Source of the DNA: Clostridia bacterium
Lineage (GTDB): Bacteria; Bacillota; Clostridia; Oscillospirales; CAG-272
Reading direction: 5' to 3'
Length of the DNA stretch: 35,067 nt
NCBI GenBank assembly: GCA_017450885.1
Contig: JAFSSR010000027.1
Span: forward strand, 1-35,067
Part shown: in pieces, positions 1 through 7,694 of the stretch
Numbering within the stretch: position 1 is the stretch's first letter
Layout: each line of letters starts with the position of its first letter
The notes under the pieces: generated by a model
Databases searched by the model: none
Told to the model about the DNA's origin: nothing
Seen by the model: only the letters and a program-made list of their open reading frames with translations
Translations under genes and position numbers: made by a program

Positions 1-1
1 A

Positions 2-256
2 GCCCTTTTCTGTCAGGCGTATTACGGCTTTACCGATAAAGGCGGATTTCTCATCCCCGCGTCGGTGTTGAGCGCCGCCTTGTTCGCGGCGAGCGACGAG
101 CTCCATCAGCTCTTCGTCCCCGGAAGGAGCGGCGAGATAGCGGATATCGCGCTCGACTCCGGCGGCGCGCTTTTAGGAGTGATAGCTTCGTACATTATCA
201 CTGCCTCGGTTTTAAAATGTATAAAAAGACGGTTTAGCAAACATGGTGCAGAATAA
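2..256 (+). CDS. VanZ-like membrane protein, C-terminal fragment
   Basis: Only the last 84 residues are present; the reading frame is open from base 2, so the gene starts outside the window. The stretch SDELHQLFVPGRSGEIADI followed by LDSGGALLG matches the conserved D/S-E-x-H-Q-x-F-x-P-GR-x-G core and the D-x-x-G-x-x-x-G helix of the VanZ family, small polytopic membrane proteins named after the teicoplanin-resistance protein VanZ. The last hydrophobic segment (GVIASYIITASVL) is followed by a basic tail KCIKRRFSKHG, consistent with a cytoplasmic C-terminus. Most VanZ-like proteins in clostridia are unlinked to van clusters and have no settled function, and no van genes are seen here. The next gene has its own promoter, so they are probably separate transcripts. 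Confidence 0.75.
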   Translation, partial: ALFCQAYYGFTDKGGFLIPASVLSAALFAASDELHQLFVPGRSGEIADIALDSGGALLGVIASYIITASVLKCIKRRFSKHGAE

Positions 257-340
257 CAGAATGGTTTTTAATTCTGGGTGGATGAAACCTTATTTTCAGT
301 TTTTGTCTTAACACTTTATTAATAAATTTTTGCTTTTTTC

Positions 341-369
341 TTTACAAATATTACAAAGTGTGGTATAAT
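341..369 (+). promoter_or_regulatory. Sigma-A promoter of the SLH protein gene
   Basis: The -35 box TTTACA (341-346) and -10 box TATAAT (364-369) are separated by 17 bp. A TG at 361-362 makes an extended -10 element (TGnTATAAT). Transcription would start near 376, leaving a leader of about 28 bases before the ATG at 404. Confidence 0.8.
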
Positions 370-403
370 TTCCTAAACCACACTTTTTCTTTTGGGGGAA
401 AAC

Positions 404-3016
404 ATGAAAAAAAGAATATTATCCGCGATTTTATGTTTGGCGATGGTTATCATTTTAATGCCTTTGAACGTCAATGCGATCCCAAATGACGCTCAGGATT
501 TGACACTTGATCAGTTGTACTATTCATCTATCTCATATCTTAGCACTACATGGTACAAGATCACGGCAACCGAGACGCAGTATTATAAATTTGACCTTAG
601 AAATCAGAGTATAGAAGCACGTACCGGAGTAGGCATTGCCGACTCGTTTCTTAATCTTTTCGTCGGTAAAATGACCGTTTCGGTTTTTGACCAATATGAC
701 GAGAGATTGACTTCTTTCGACGTAAAATGCGGATATTCCGCGTCTATTTCTCTTAAATTTCAAGAAGGAAAGACCTACTATATTTCCGTTTATTCCACCG
801 TTGACGGTAATTACACCATTAAAGCGTCAAAGCTCAACGATATAGGCGGTAATACATGGCGTCAGGCGGTAGATATCGAACCCAGCGGAAATATCGTTTC
901 CGCTATCGACGCAGCCGGCGATAAAGACTGGTTATCCTTTGTAGCTGACGACGTACCGTCATTTTACTATTATCAGCTTGAAAGCATTCAGTCTTCGACT
1001 CTGTATTTCAATTTGTATGAATACGTTGAAGGTGCCGGCGATAATCCGTTAAGAAATGTTTTGGATTTCAGCGTAAGCAGCAACAACAAGGGTTCGCGAG
1101 ACGTTCGCCTTAAAGAAGGGGCAAAATACTATTTGTGTTTTTCTTCGACAAGTTCCGGAACCGGTGGGTATGTGCTTAATTGTATTGAGCGTATTGACGG
1201 ATTAGGCGACGAGAAGTCCTTGGCATACAGCGTCGACAGAGATGTTGAAATGGCGTCATCTTTTGACGGTACAACGGATTACGACTGGGTGAAGTTCAAA
1301 ACGGCAAGCTATGATGCATATTACCATTTCAATTTTTCGTCGAGTAACAAGTCATATCAGAACATGACGCTATACGATGAAAAGGGCGAGCAAATAGCTC
1401 AAAAGATAATGAGCTACAATAACATTGACAAGCTTACGATGGATAAAAAGCTTGATCCTGACACGACATACTACCTTGTATTTAACAATACCGATTCGAG
1501 AACGTCATTTTATACGTTTGAGATCATAACAAAGGCCGACGAATATCCGGATCAAAGAGAGAATGCGATCAAGGTAAATATTGACACCGAATACAAATCG
1601 TCGTTTGACGGTACATCAGACTATGATTGGGTAAAGTTTACCACCGCGAACTACAATGCAAATTATAACATCAATTTTTCGTCGAGTAACAAGTCATATC
1701 AGAACATGACGCTATATGATGAAAATGGAGAACAAATAGCGCAAAAGACAATGAGCTACAGTAACATTGACAAACTGTCAATAGATATAAAACTGGCTCA
1801 GAATACTACCTATTATCTTTTGCTGAATAATACAGATTCAAGGACATCAACATATCAGTTTATAATAACTTGTATTTCCGATATAGGCGGAGAAACAAAA
1901 GAAACTGCGTATGATCTCGCTTTGAATAAAAAGCACGAGTTGGATCTTTCATCCGGTTCGGATGTTGACTGGTTCAAGTTTGACGTTCTTTCAAAAATGA
2001 ATGTCGAATTCTACTTGTTATCCGAAAGCAGCACAAAACTGTATTTCAATCTGTATTCATCGCGTGATATGAAGTTGCTGGGTTTTGATACATACAATTC
2101 CGGGAAAGCGGTCGTTAAGCAGATCGAGCTTGACCCGGGCACGTATTATCTCAAATTGTCGGGAAACAAAGGCTATTATGCGTTATCGGTAAATACCTGC
2201 CTTGAAGGACATACTGTGGTCAAAGACCGCGCTGTATCTGCGACCTGCACCAAAACAGGACTGACCGAAGGATCTCATTGCTCGGCATGCGGTACTGTGA
2301 TCAAAGCGCAAAAAATAGTGGCTGCGTTGGGGCACAGCTTTGACGGATGGGAAATAACAAGACAGTCTACCGCCGAAGAGGATGGAGAGGCAAAACGAGT
2401 TTGTACAAGATGCGGTCACGAGGAGATTGTAACATTCCCGAAAGGGACGTATTTCAATGTATTCTCCGACGTACCTTCAAAGAGTTGGTACACGACCGCA
2501 GCCCTATGGTGCAACGCAAACGGATACATAACCGGTACAAGTAAATCAACGTTCTCCCCGGGTACAGCTCTGACACGCGGTATGTTTGTTCAGATACTTG
2601 CAAGAGTAGCCGGCGTGCGTTTGAGCGACTATGCGTATTCCGGTAAGTTTTCGGATGTCCAGACTAAAAACTGGTATGCCAAGGCTGTACAATGGGCCGT
2701 GGATGAAAAGATCACAGGTGGTACGAGCGCGACGACATTCTCGCCCAATTCTCCCGTCACAAGGGAACAGCTTGCACTGTTCTTCTATGCATATTCCATC
2801 TCGCGCGGATTTGATACCTCCAAACGCGACGATCTGAAAAGATTTGCAGACAAAGGACAGATCAGCAAGTGGGCGGTCACCGCGATCAAGTGGGCGGTTG
2901 CGGAAGGATTGATATCCGGTACGTCCGAGACTACGGTGTCTCCCAAAACAAGCGCTACGCGCGCTCAAGCAGCGGTTATTTTCAAAAACTACGTGGAAAA
3001 ACTGATGGTCGGTTAA
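404..3016 (+). CDS. Secreted SLH-domain protein with PPC-like beta repeats
   Basis: An 870-residue secreted protein, probably held on the cell surface. The ATG at 404 has a GGGGG ribosome site five bases upstream; an upstream TTG at 392 is less likely. Residues 1-25 form a signal peptide (KKR, hydrophobic core, cleavage after NVNA). Five modules of about 100-125 residues follow (about 25-600), with recurring D-x-DWxKF and YYLxxxN motifs, as in PPC/P-domain-like beta-sandwiches. Residues 605-675 carry two CxxC pairs (HCSACG, CTRCG), a common extracellular repeat of clostridial surface proteins. Three SLH domains end the protein (about 686-735, 747-800, 813-865), with FSDV, WY and FSP..xxTR motifs; this family binds secondary cell-wall polysaccharide. 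No enzyme domain is seen. The gene is visibly more AT-rich than its neighbours and has a recent internal duplication. Confidence 0.88.
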   Translation: MKKRILSAILCLAMVIILMPLNVNAIPNDAQDLTLDQLYYSSISYLSTTWYKITATETQYYKFDLRNQSIEARTGVGIADSFLNLFVGKMTVSVFDQYDERLTSFDVKCGYSASISLKFQEGKTYYISVYSTVDGNYTIKASKLNDIGGNTWRQAVDIEPSGNIVSAIDAAGDKDWLSFVADDVPSFYYYQLESIQSSTLYFNLYEYVEGAGDNPLRNVLDFSVSSNNKGSRDVRLKEGAKYYLCFSSTSSGTGGYVLNCIERIDGLGDEKSLAYSVDRDVEMASSFDGTTDYDWVKFKTASYDAYYHFNFSSSNKSYQNMTLYDEKGEQIAQKIMSYNNIDKLTMDKKLDPDTTYYLVFNNTDSRTSFYTFEIITKADEYPDQRENAIKVNIDTEYKSSFDGTSDYDWVKFTTANYNANYNINFSSSNKSYQNMTLYDENGEQIAQKTMSYSNIDKLSIDIKLAQNTTYYLLLNNTDSRTSTYQFIITCISDIGGETKETAYDLALNKKHELDLSSGSDVDWFKFDVLSKMNVEFYLLSESSTKLYFNLYSSRDMKLLGFDTYNSGKAVVKQIELDPGTYYLKLSGNKGYYALSVNTCLEGHTVVKDRAVSATCTKTGLTEGSHCSACGTVIKAQKIVAALGHSFDGWEITRQSTAEEDGEAKRVCTRCGHEEIVTFPKGTYFNVFSDVPSKSWYTTAALWCNANGYITGTSKSTFSPGTALTRGMFVQILARVAGVRLSDYAYSGKFSDVQTKNWYAKAVQWAVDEKITGGTSATTFSPNSPVTREQLALFFYAYSISRGFDTSKRDDLKRFADKGQISKWAVTAIKWAVAEGLISGTSETTVSPKTSATRAQAAVIFKNYVEKLMVG
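1329..1716 (+). repeat. Internal duplication in the SLH protein gene
   Basis: A 46-bp exact match lies at 1329-1374 and again at 1671-1716, offset by 342 bp (114 codons, in frame). It sits inside two longer, diverged copies of the third and fourth beta modules (protein motifs FSSSNKSYQNMTLYDE and NNTDSRTS recur). The exact core within diverged flanks suggests recent duplication or gene conversion. Confidence 0.85.
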
Positions 3017-3130
3017 TCCTGCAGCCTTTCCCGATCCGTTTCCCATTCCCCAAATCGTGACGTTATGAATATATTGATAAGGGTAGGCTTAAGCCGCCCG
3101 GAATAACGTCAAAAGAAGGGAATAATCAAA

Positions 3131-3340
3131 ATGTTCATGTTTGGTTCTGCGATCGCGGCGGCGGTACTCTCCGTCATCGCCATACATGCCGATCACTGGG
3201 GCAACGGTACCTGCGGCTGCGGCGGGAGAGATAACAACACCGGCTGCAACCGCCGCAACGGATGCTCCGGACGCAGCTCCGGATGCGGCTGCCGCGGCAA
3301 CACCGACGACGATTGCGGCTGCGGCTGCGGACGCGGCTGA
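3131..3340 (+). CDS. Small Cys/Gly-rich protein, function unknown
   Basis: A 69-residue protein that I do not recognise. The ATG at 3131 has a purine-rich AGAAGGG site about ten bases upstream, and the frame ends just before a strong terminator, which supports it over the Ala-rich frame that overlaps it and runs through that terminator. Residues 3-18 are hydrophobic (FGSAIAAAVLSVIAIH), like a short signal or membrane segment. Residues 19-69 are hydrophilic with nine cysteines, nearly all in GC, CGCG or GCGC contexts, mixed with Gly, Asn, Asp and Arg. This could be a metal-binding peptide, a disulfide-rich surface peptide or a peptide precursor; no modification enzyme or exporter lies beside it. 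An alternative is that it is non-coding. Confidence 0.5.
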   Translation: MFMFGSAIAAAVLSVIAIHADHWGNGTCGCGGRDNNTGCNRRNGCSGRSSGCGCRGNTDDDCGCGCGRG

Positions 3341-3361
3341 AGCTCGCCGAGAAGTAAAAGT

Positions 3362-3391
3362 AAAAAAGACCGTACTCGTACGGTCTTTTTT
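3362..3391. terminator. Bidirectional terminator
   Basis: The stem GACCGTA/TACGGTC (3368-3374 and 3379-3385) has loop CTCG, preceded by six A and followed by six T. It can end transcription of the Cys-rich gene on the plus strand and of the solute-binding protein gene arriving from the minus strand. Confidence 0.9.
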
Positions 3392-3406
3392 ACTTTGCGA
3401 GGCGTG

Positions 3407-4894
3407 TTACCGATCCTTTGACATCGGGAAGGCGTTGACGAAACGCCAGTTCATATCGTAGCGCGAATTATAGGCGGCGACGGCAATATCGCCCCCCTTT
3501 ACTGCGAGCTCCCGGACTGTCTCCGAGGTGTTGAACGCCAGCCTGTCGAAGACGCCGCCGTACATTGACGTGAAGTCATATACGCCGCGTCCCGCCTTGA
3601 CGCCGCCGATATAGTCGATCATATCGAGAGTGCGGGAGTTGTTGACCGACGTGCGGACAAGCCTGTTGTAATAGCACCGGTCGAGGTATCCGTATGACGC
3701 GGCGTTGAGGGCTTCAATCGCGTACCCGGCGTCAGCCGTGTCGGGATTTCCCGCCGGCACGACCATTACCGGCGCGTCGGGAGAGCAATATGCGAGATAG
3801 GTCTCCTGCTCCGGGTCGAGCTTCGGGACCGGCAGTACGGTCCACCCGGCGCCCATCCGCGCGACTTCGGACATATTGTTTACCGTGTCGGCGTGGAAGA
3901 GGACGTTTCCTTTTCTGAATTCATCAATTTCGCTTCCGCTCCCGGCTCCGCTGTCAAAGACGGCGCCAGAATCGTACATCGTACGGAGCAGACCGATGAT
4001 CTTTAGCGTCGTTTCGGTCTCAAACGCCATCGCGGGGATCTTCTGATACCCGGTGTCGAGATAATGCTGACCTGAGGACAGATACACCGTGTCGACAAGT
4101 ATGCCTTCCGTTCCCGAGCCGATCATACCGACGTTTCCGTTGAGGGCGGAAACGGCTCTGGCTGTCCCGATCAGCTCGTCCCAGGTCCACGACCCGTTTT
4201 TGACCGTCTCGCGGAGCTCTTTTTCTCCTTCTTCGCCGAGCAGCGCGGTGTTGACGTAAACGCAGTAATACGAGCCGATATCCTTTGTCGCCGAGCCGGC
4301 TATGACCGGAGAAGCGTAGCCCGCCGAAGCCTGCGACATCGCGTCCGCGTCGAAGTATTCCTTGTTAAAATCGACGTGCGGGATGCTCTGCGAATTGAGA
4401 AGAAATCCCTTCTGCAAGAACTCTCCGACCGCCTTTTGCGGTATGAGCATGGCGTCGGCGTAGAACGACCCGGAAAGATATGCGGAATACGCGTCCGAAA
4501 GCATCAGATCCAGCGGGGTCTCTATCTGCAGGACGTTTATACCGTACTTCGCTTCGACCGTCTTGTTGCGCTCGATCAGCGCGTCCTCGTATTCGTCGGC
4601 GGGATCGGCGGGGGCAAGGTCGATCCCCGGCGCGGCGGCGATCGAGAGGCTGTCATTTGCAAACTTATGCGAGGGGAGCGCGGCGACGAGGGCGTCGGCT
4701 TTTTTCTTTGCCTCCTTCGCCCCGTCGGGTACCCGGACAAAGCTCTCGCTCTCCGTGTCGGTGACCGCGGACGACGTGTCCGGCGCAGGAGCCTCGGTGT
4801 CGTCTCCGCCGTTTATTACGATAAACGAGCATGACGACAGCCCGACGGCGAACGACAGTATTATAAAAAAACAAATAATATACTTTATTTTCAT
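3407..4894 (-). CDS. Extracellular solute-binding lipoprotein (sugar ABC type)
   Basis: A 495-residue lipoprotein resembling family 1 extracellular solute-binding proteins, which capture sugars or oligosaccharides for ABC importers. Residues 1-22 are a lipoprotein signal peptide with lipobox LSSC, Cys22 being the expected lipid-modified residue. A Ser/Thr/Glu/Asp-rich linker follows (to about residue 55), then a mature domain with family-like segments such as NGSWTWDEL, FRKGNVLFHAD, GWTVLPVPKLDPEQETY and the hinge-like AYCSPDAPVMVVPAG. No permease or ATPase gene lies nearby, so it is an orphan component or a sensor. It is divergent from the DUF4838 lipoprotein, and the two promoters nearly touch. 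The start at 4894 is needed for the signal peptide, yet it has no ribosome site: the -10 box ends six bases upstream, so the mRNA appears leaderless. Confidence 0.82.
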   Translation of the reverse strand: MKIKYIICFFIILSFAVGLSSCSFIVINGGDDTEAPAPDTSSAVTDTESESFVRVPDGAKEAKKKADALVAALPSHKFANDSLSIAAAPGIDLAPADPADEYEDALIERNKTVEAKYGINVLQIETPLDLMLSDAYSAYLSGSFYADAMLIPQKAVGEFLQKGFLLNSQSIPHVDFNKEYFDADAMSQASAGYASPVIAGSATKDIGSYYCVYVNTALLGEEGEKELRETVKNGSWTWDELIGTARAVSALNGNVGMIGSGTEGILVDTVYLSSGQHYLDTGYQKIPAMAFETETTLKIIGLLRTMYDSGAVFDSGAGSGSEIDEFRKGNVLFHADTVNNMSEVARMGAGWTVLPVPKLDPEQETYLAYCSPDAPVMVVPAGNPDTADAGYAIEALNAASYGYLDRCYYNRLVRTSVNNSRTLDMIDYIGGVKAGRGVYDFTSMYGGVFDRLAFNTSETVRELAVKGGDIAVAAYNSRYDMNWRFVNAFPMSKDR

Positions 4895-4900
4895 AAGTCT

Positions 4901-4929
4901 ATTATATCAAAAGGCGCGCCGCCCGTCAA
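4901..4929 (-). promoter_or_regulatory. Promoter of the solute-binding protein gene (leaderless)
   Basis: On the minus strand the -35 box is TTGACG (4924-4929) and the -10 box TATAAT (4901-4906), 17 bp apart. Six bases (AGACTT) separate the -10 box from the ATG at 4894, so the expected +1 falls on or beside the A of the start codon. Confidence 0.8.
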
Positions 4930-4934
4930 TACGC

Positions 4935-4963
4935 TTGACAAATCCGCTTTACTTTAATATAAT
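4935..4963 (+). promoter_or_regulatory. Consensus promoter of the DUF4838 gene
   Basis: A full-consensus sigma-A promoter: TTGACA (4935-4940), a 17-bp spacer and TATAAT (4958-4963). The start of transcription would be near 4970, giving a leader of about 35 bases. Its -35 box is 5 bp from the -35 box of the divergent promoter, so RNA polymerase should not occupy both at once. Confidence 0.85.
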
Positions 4964-5004
4964 CAAATTATAGAAAACAATTCGTCCGGGACGCGTTTAT
5001 TGGT

Positions 5005-7488
5005 ATGAAGAAAAGCCTTAAAGTCATATTGCTGATCATAGCCGCCATTATATTTACGGCGGTCTTGTCGTCGTGCGGAAAAGAGCCCGATCTTGCGCTG
5101 ATCCGGGACGGGACGCCTGCCGTTACGATAGTCCGTCCGTCGGACGGAGACGAGGGCGAGACCTCCGCCGCGATCAAGTTGAGGCTGTACTTAAAGGACG
5201 TTTACGGATCGGACGACGTTGAACTTGTCACCGACCGCAAGTCCGAGAGGTCCGACCGCGTCGAGATCCTTGTCGGCGCGACTTCGCGCGATCAGTCCGA
5301 GAGATTTAAAGGAGGTCTGCGCTCGGAAGAATACCTTATCGCCTCGTCGGACGGCAAGCTCGTGATACTCGGCGGCAGTCCCGATGCGACCGTGCAAGCA
5401 GTCGAGTATTTCTGCGCAAACTACGAAAAAGTCCTGAGATCCGGCGTTTTCAGGGCGGATGACGCATACCGCTATTCCGTCGCGCATACTATAAAGACCG
5501 CCGAGATAGGCGGCCGCGGCATTTCGGATTTCGTTATCGTTTACCCGTCGGAAGCGGAGAACAAGAGCGCGGTCAAGGAAGCCGCCGAAAAACTGCGCGA
5601 CGGGATAGCCGAGCTGACCGGGTACTCTCTGCGCGTCCGGGACGACGGGGAAAAGTACGAATACGAGATCCGATACGGCAGGACCTCGCGCCCGGACAGC
5701 GTACGGTTGTACGAAAACGGCGTCGATTTTTCGGAGATCTCCGTTTACTGCGGGGACGGCGTTCTTGCCGTCGCCCCCGGCGGCATCTGGGCGGAGGAGG
5801 ATATCCTGTCCGTCATATCCGACTTTGCAGACGGAGACAGGCTGATCATCCCCGCGGGCACCGAAAAGGTGTACGGTGAGAAGCTGAAGGCAAAAGAGAA
5901 AAGCTTCGTTTATTACACAAAGGACGCCGAGCCCGGACTTCCTCCCGTAAAGAAGTTCACCGTTTGCGGGACCGATCTCTCGAAATTCACCGTGGTTTAC
6001 CACGATTACGGAGAGGAAACGGGACACGAAAACGAGCTTTACGCCGCAAAGGAGCTTGTAAAATATCTCAAATTTGCGACCGGCGTCGAGCTCCCGCTTT
6101 CTCCCGATACCGGGAGGTATGAAAACGAGATACTCATAGGCGCGACAGCCGCCGGATATCCCTTTGATTACGATCCCGGAGAGGGCGACGCCCTGCTTAT
6201 CGCGACCGACGGCGGAAGGCTCTATATTTCTGGAAGCCCGAAGCGCGGCACCCTCTACGGAGTCTATGAATTTCTTGAAAAATACGCGGGATACCGCTTC
6301 TTTGCCTCCGACTGCGAGGTCGTATATAAAGCGGAGCGGATAGACCTGCCGGAGGGGATAAAGGACCTCCAGAGCAGCGATATGACATACCGCGATATCT
6401 ACGCGTACGACACCTTCAAAGGGGCGTTTGCGGCGAAGCGCAAGATCAACGGATTTTATATGCGGTCCTTCTCGAAAGAGGAGGGCGGATGCGAGGAGTT
6501 CGCCGGTGGAAACGGCGGCTTCGTACACACCATGACCCGTTTGTTCTACATAGGAAAAGACCTGTACCGTCAGCCCTGCCTCACCGATCCTGAAAATCTC
6601 GCTGTCGCGAAGATGAACGTGCGCGGGATGCTTGAAAGATACCCGGAGAGCCGTTTTGTCTGCGTATCGCAGAACGACAACAATTATTGCTGCCGCTGTA
6701 AGAACTGCGCCGCTGTCAACCGAGCGGAGGGAAGCGAGGCCGGCACGCTGATCCGCTTTATCAACGAGCTCGCGGACGATATCAGGGATGATTTCCCTGA
6801 CGTAAAGATCATCACGCTCGCCTATATGTATTCCTCAAAGCCTGCCGTCACCCTCCCACGCGACAACGTGGTGATAGAGCTCTGCGCCTACGATTTCTGC
6901 GGCGCCCACCCCTACGGGGGATGCCCGGCGAACGCTGAATTCCTCGACCAGCTCAAAGGCTGGCACGCAGTCACCGATCAGCTTTTCATATGGGATTACG
7001 TCGCCGATTTCAACTGCGACTACGCGCCGTTCATGAACTTTGATGCCATATACGATAACTTTGTCAGCTACCGCGAAAACGGCGTGATCGGAGCCTTTTT
7101 CGAGGCGGACAGCCACAGGGGAGGACTGGAGTTCGGAGAGCTTCGCAGTTATCTGATATCCCGCCTTATGTGGGATCCCGACCTGACCCGCGGCGAATAT
7201 GAGACCATGATACGTGAGTTCATCGACGGCTATTACGGGTCGCGCGCCGAGGTGGTGCAGAAGTATTTCGACTTTATGCGCTCCATCAGCGCGGGAAGAC
7301 ATTTCGGACTGTACTCTTCGGTCTACGAGCTTTTCGACAGGAACGCTCTCGGCTATAATCAGACCGAGATAGCCCGCTGGTTCAACGCGGCGTCCAAGCT
7401 CAAAGCGGACGAGCCGGAAGCCGCGATCAGGCATTTCGACAAGCTCCGGGAGAGCTTCGAGAAGCTCTTCAAAGAGTTCAAAAACTAA
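5005..7488 (+). CDS. DUF4838 lipoprotein with GH67-N-like modules
   Basis: An 827-residue surface lipoprotein; residues 1-24 are a signal peptide with lipobox LSSC (Cys24). Residues about 45-135, 165-290 and 335-440 look like three copies of the small alpha/beta module seen at the N-terminus of GH67 alpha-glucuronidases. The third is clearest: ELYAAKELVKYL, ILIGAT, then SGSPKRGTLYGVYEFLEKY and GYRFFASD. The part from about 480 to 735 matches DUF4838: VSQNDNNYCCRCKNC, FINELADDIRDDFPDVKI, LAYMYSSKP. DUF4838 proteins occur in polysaccharide-use loci and are thought to act on or bind glycans, but no catalytic residue can be assigned here. A divergent sugar-binding lipoprotein supports a glycan role. 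No good ribosome site precedes the ATG at 5005; it is chosen because it gives a complete signal peptide. Confidence 0.8.
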   Translation: MKKSLKVILLIIAAIIFTAVLSSCGKEPDLALIRDGTPAVTIVRPSDGDEGETSAAIKLRLYLKDVYGSDDVELVTDRKSERSDRVEILVGATSRDQSERFKGGLRSEEYLIASSDGKLVILGGSPDATVQAVEYFCANYEKVLRSGVFRADDAYRYSVAHTIKTAEIGGRGISDFVIVYPSEAENKSAVKEAAEKLRDGIAELTGYSLRVRDDGEKYEYEIRYGRTSRPDSVRLYENGVDFSEISVYCGDGVLAVAPGGIWAEEDILSVISDFADGDRLIIPAGTEKVYGEKLKAKEKSFVYYTKDAEPGLPPVKKFTVCGTDLSKFTVVYHDYGEETGHENELYAAKELVKYLKFATGVELPLSPDTGRYENEILIGATAAGYPFDYDPGEGDALLIATDGGRLYISGSPKRGTLYGVYEFLEKYAGYRFFASDCEVVYKAERIDLPEGIKDLQSSDMTYRDIYAYDTFKGAFAAKRKINGFYMRSFSKEEGGCEEFAGGNGGFVHTMTRLFYIGKDLYRQPCLTDPENLAVAKMNVRGMLERYPESRFVCVSQNDNNYCCRCKNCAAVNRAEGSEAGTLIRFINELADDIRDDFPDVKIITLAYMYSSKPAVTLPRDNVVIELCAYDFCGAHPYGGCPANAEFLDQLKGWHAVTDQLFIWDYVADFNCDYAPFMNFDAIYDNFVSYRENGVIGAFFEADSHRGGLEFGELRSYLISRLMWDPDLTRGEYETMIREFIDGYYGSRAEVVQKYFDFMRSISAGRHFGLYSSVYELFDRNALGYNQTEIARWFNAASKLKADEPEAAIRHFDKLRESFEKLFKEFKN

Positions 7489-7603
7489 GATACCTACTAT
7501 TACCCCAGCCGCGTCACAGGGTCACGCGGACGTGTCAGATGCGGTCATTTCCGTGACAGAAACGTGAAAAAGATCCCAACGGTAAAAAAATGCGGGATAG
7601 CTA

Positions 7604-7632
7604 TTGAATAATCATTATTTATATGTTAAAAT
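7604..7632 (+). promoter_or_regulatory. Promoter of the zinc-ribbon protein gene
   Basis: The -35 box TTGAAT (7604-7609) and -10 box TAAAAT (7627-7632) are 17 bp apart, with a TG at 7624-7625 giving an extended -10. The surrounding sequence is AT-rich. The leader would be about 55 bases, ending in GGAGG at 7685-7689 before the ATG at 7695. Confidence 0.65.
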
Positions 7633-7694
7633 AGATTATCTATACAAGTAGTTTTCTTTCCATATACAATTATATCAACAGATCGGAGGTCATT

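Noticed and set aside
257..276. Hairpin CAGAAT/ATTCTG after the VanZ fragment
   Set aside because: Six AT-rich pairs with no T-run directly after it; too weak to call a terminator.
3141..3461. Ala-rich plus-strand frame overlapping the Cys-rich gene
   Set aside because: It continues through the terminator at 3362-3391 into the convergent gene; its Ala-rich repeats are the other reading of the GCX codons of the Cys-rich frame.
5191..6528. 445-codon open frame on the minus strand
   Set aside because: It is antisense to the DUF4838 gene and has no promoter, ribosome site or recognisable motif.
7509..7529. Hairpin CCGCGT/ACGCGG after the DUF4838 gene
   Set aside because: Only six pairs with a nine-base loop and no T-run; no terminator can be supported between this gene and the next promoter.
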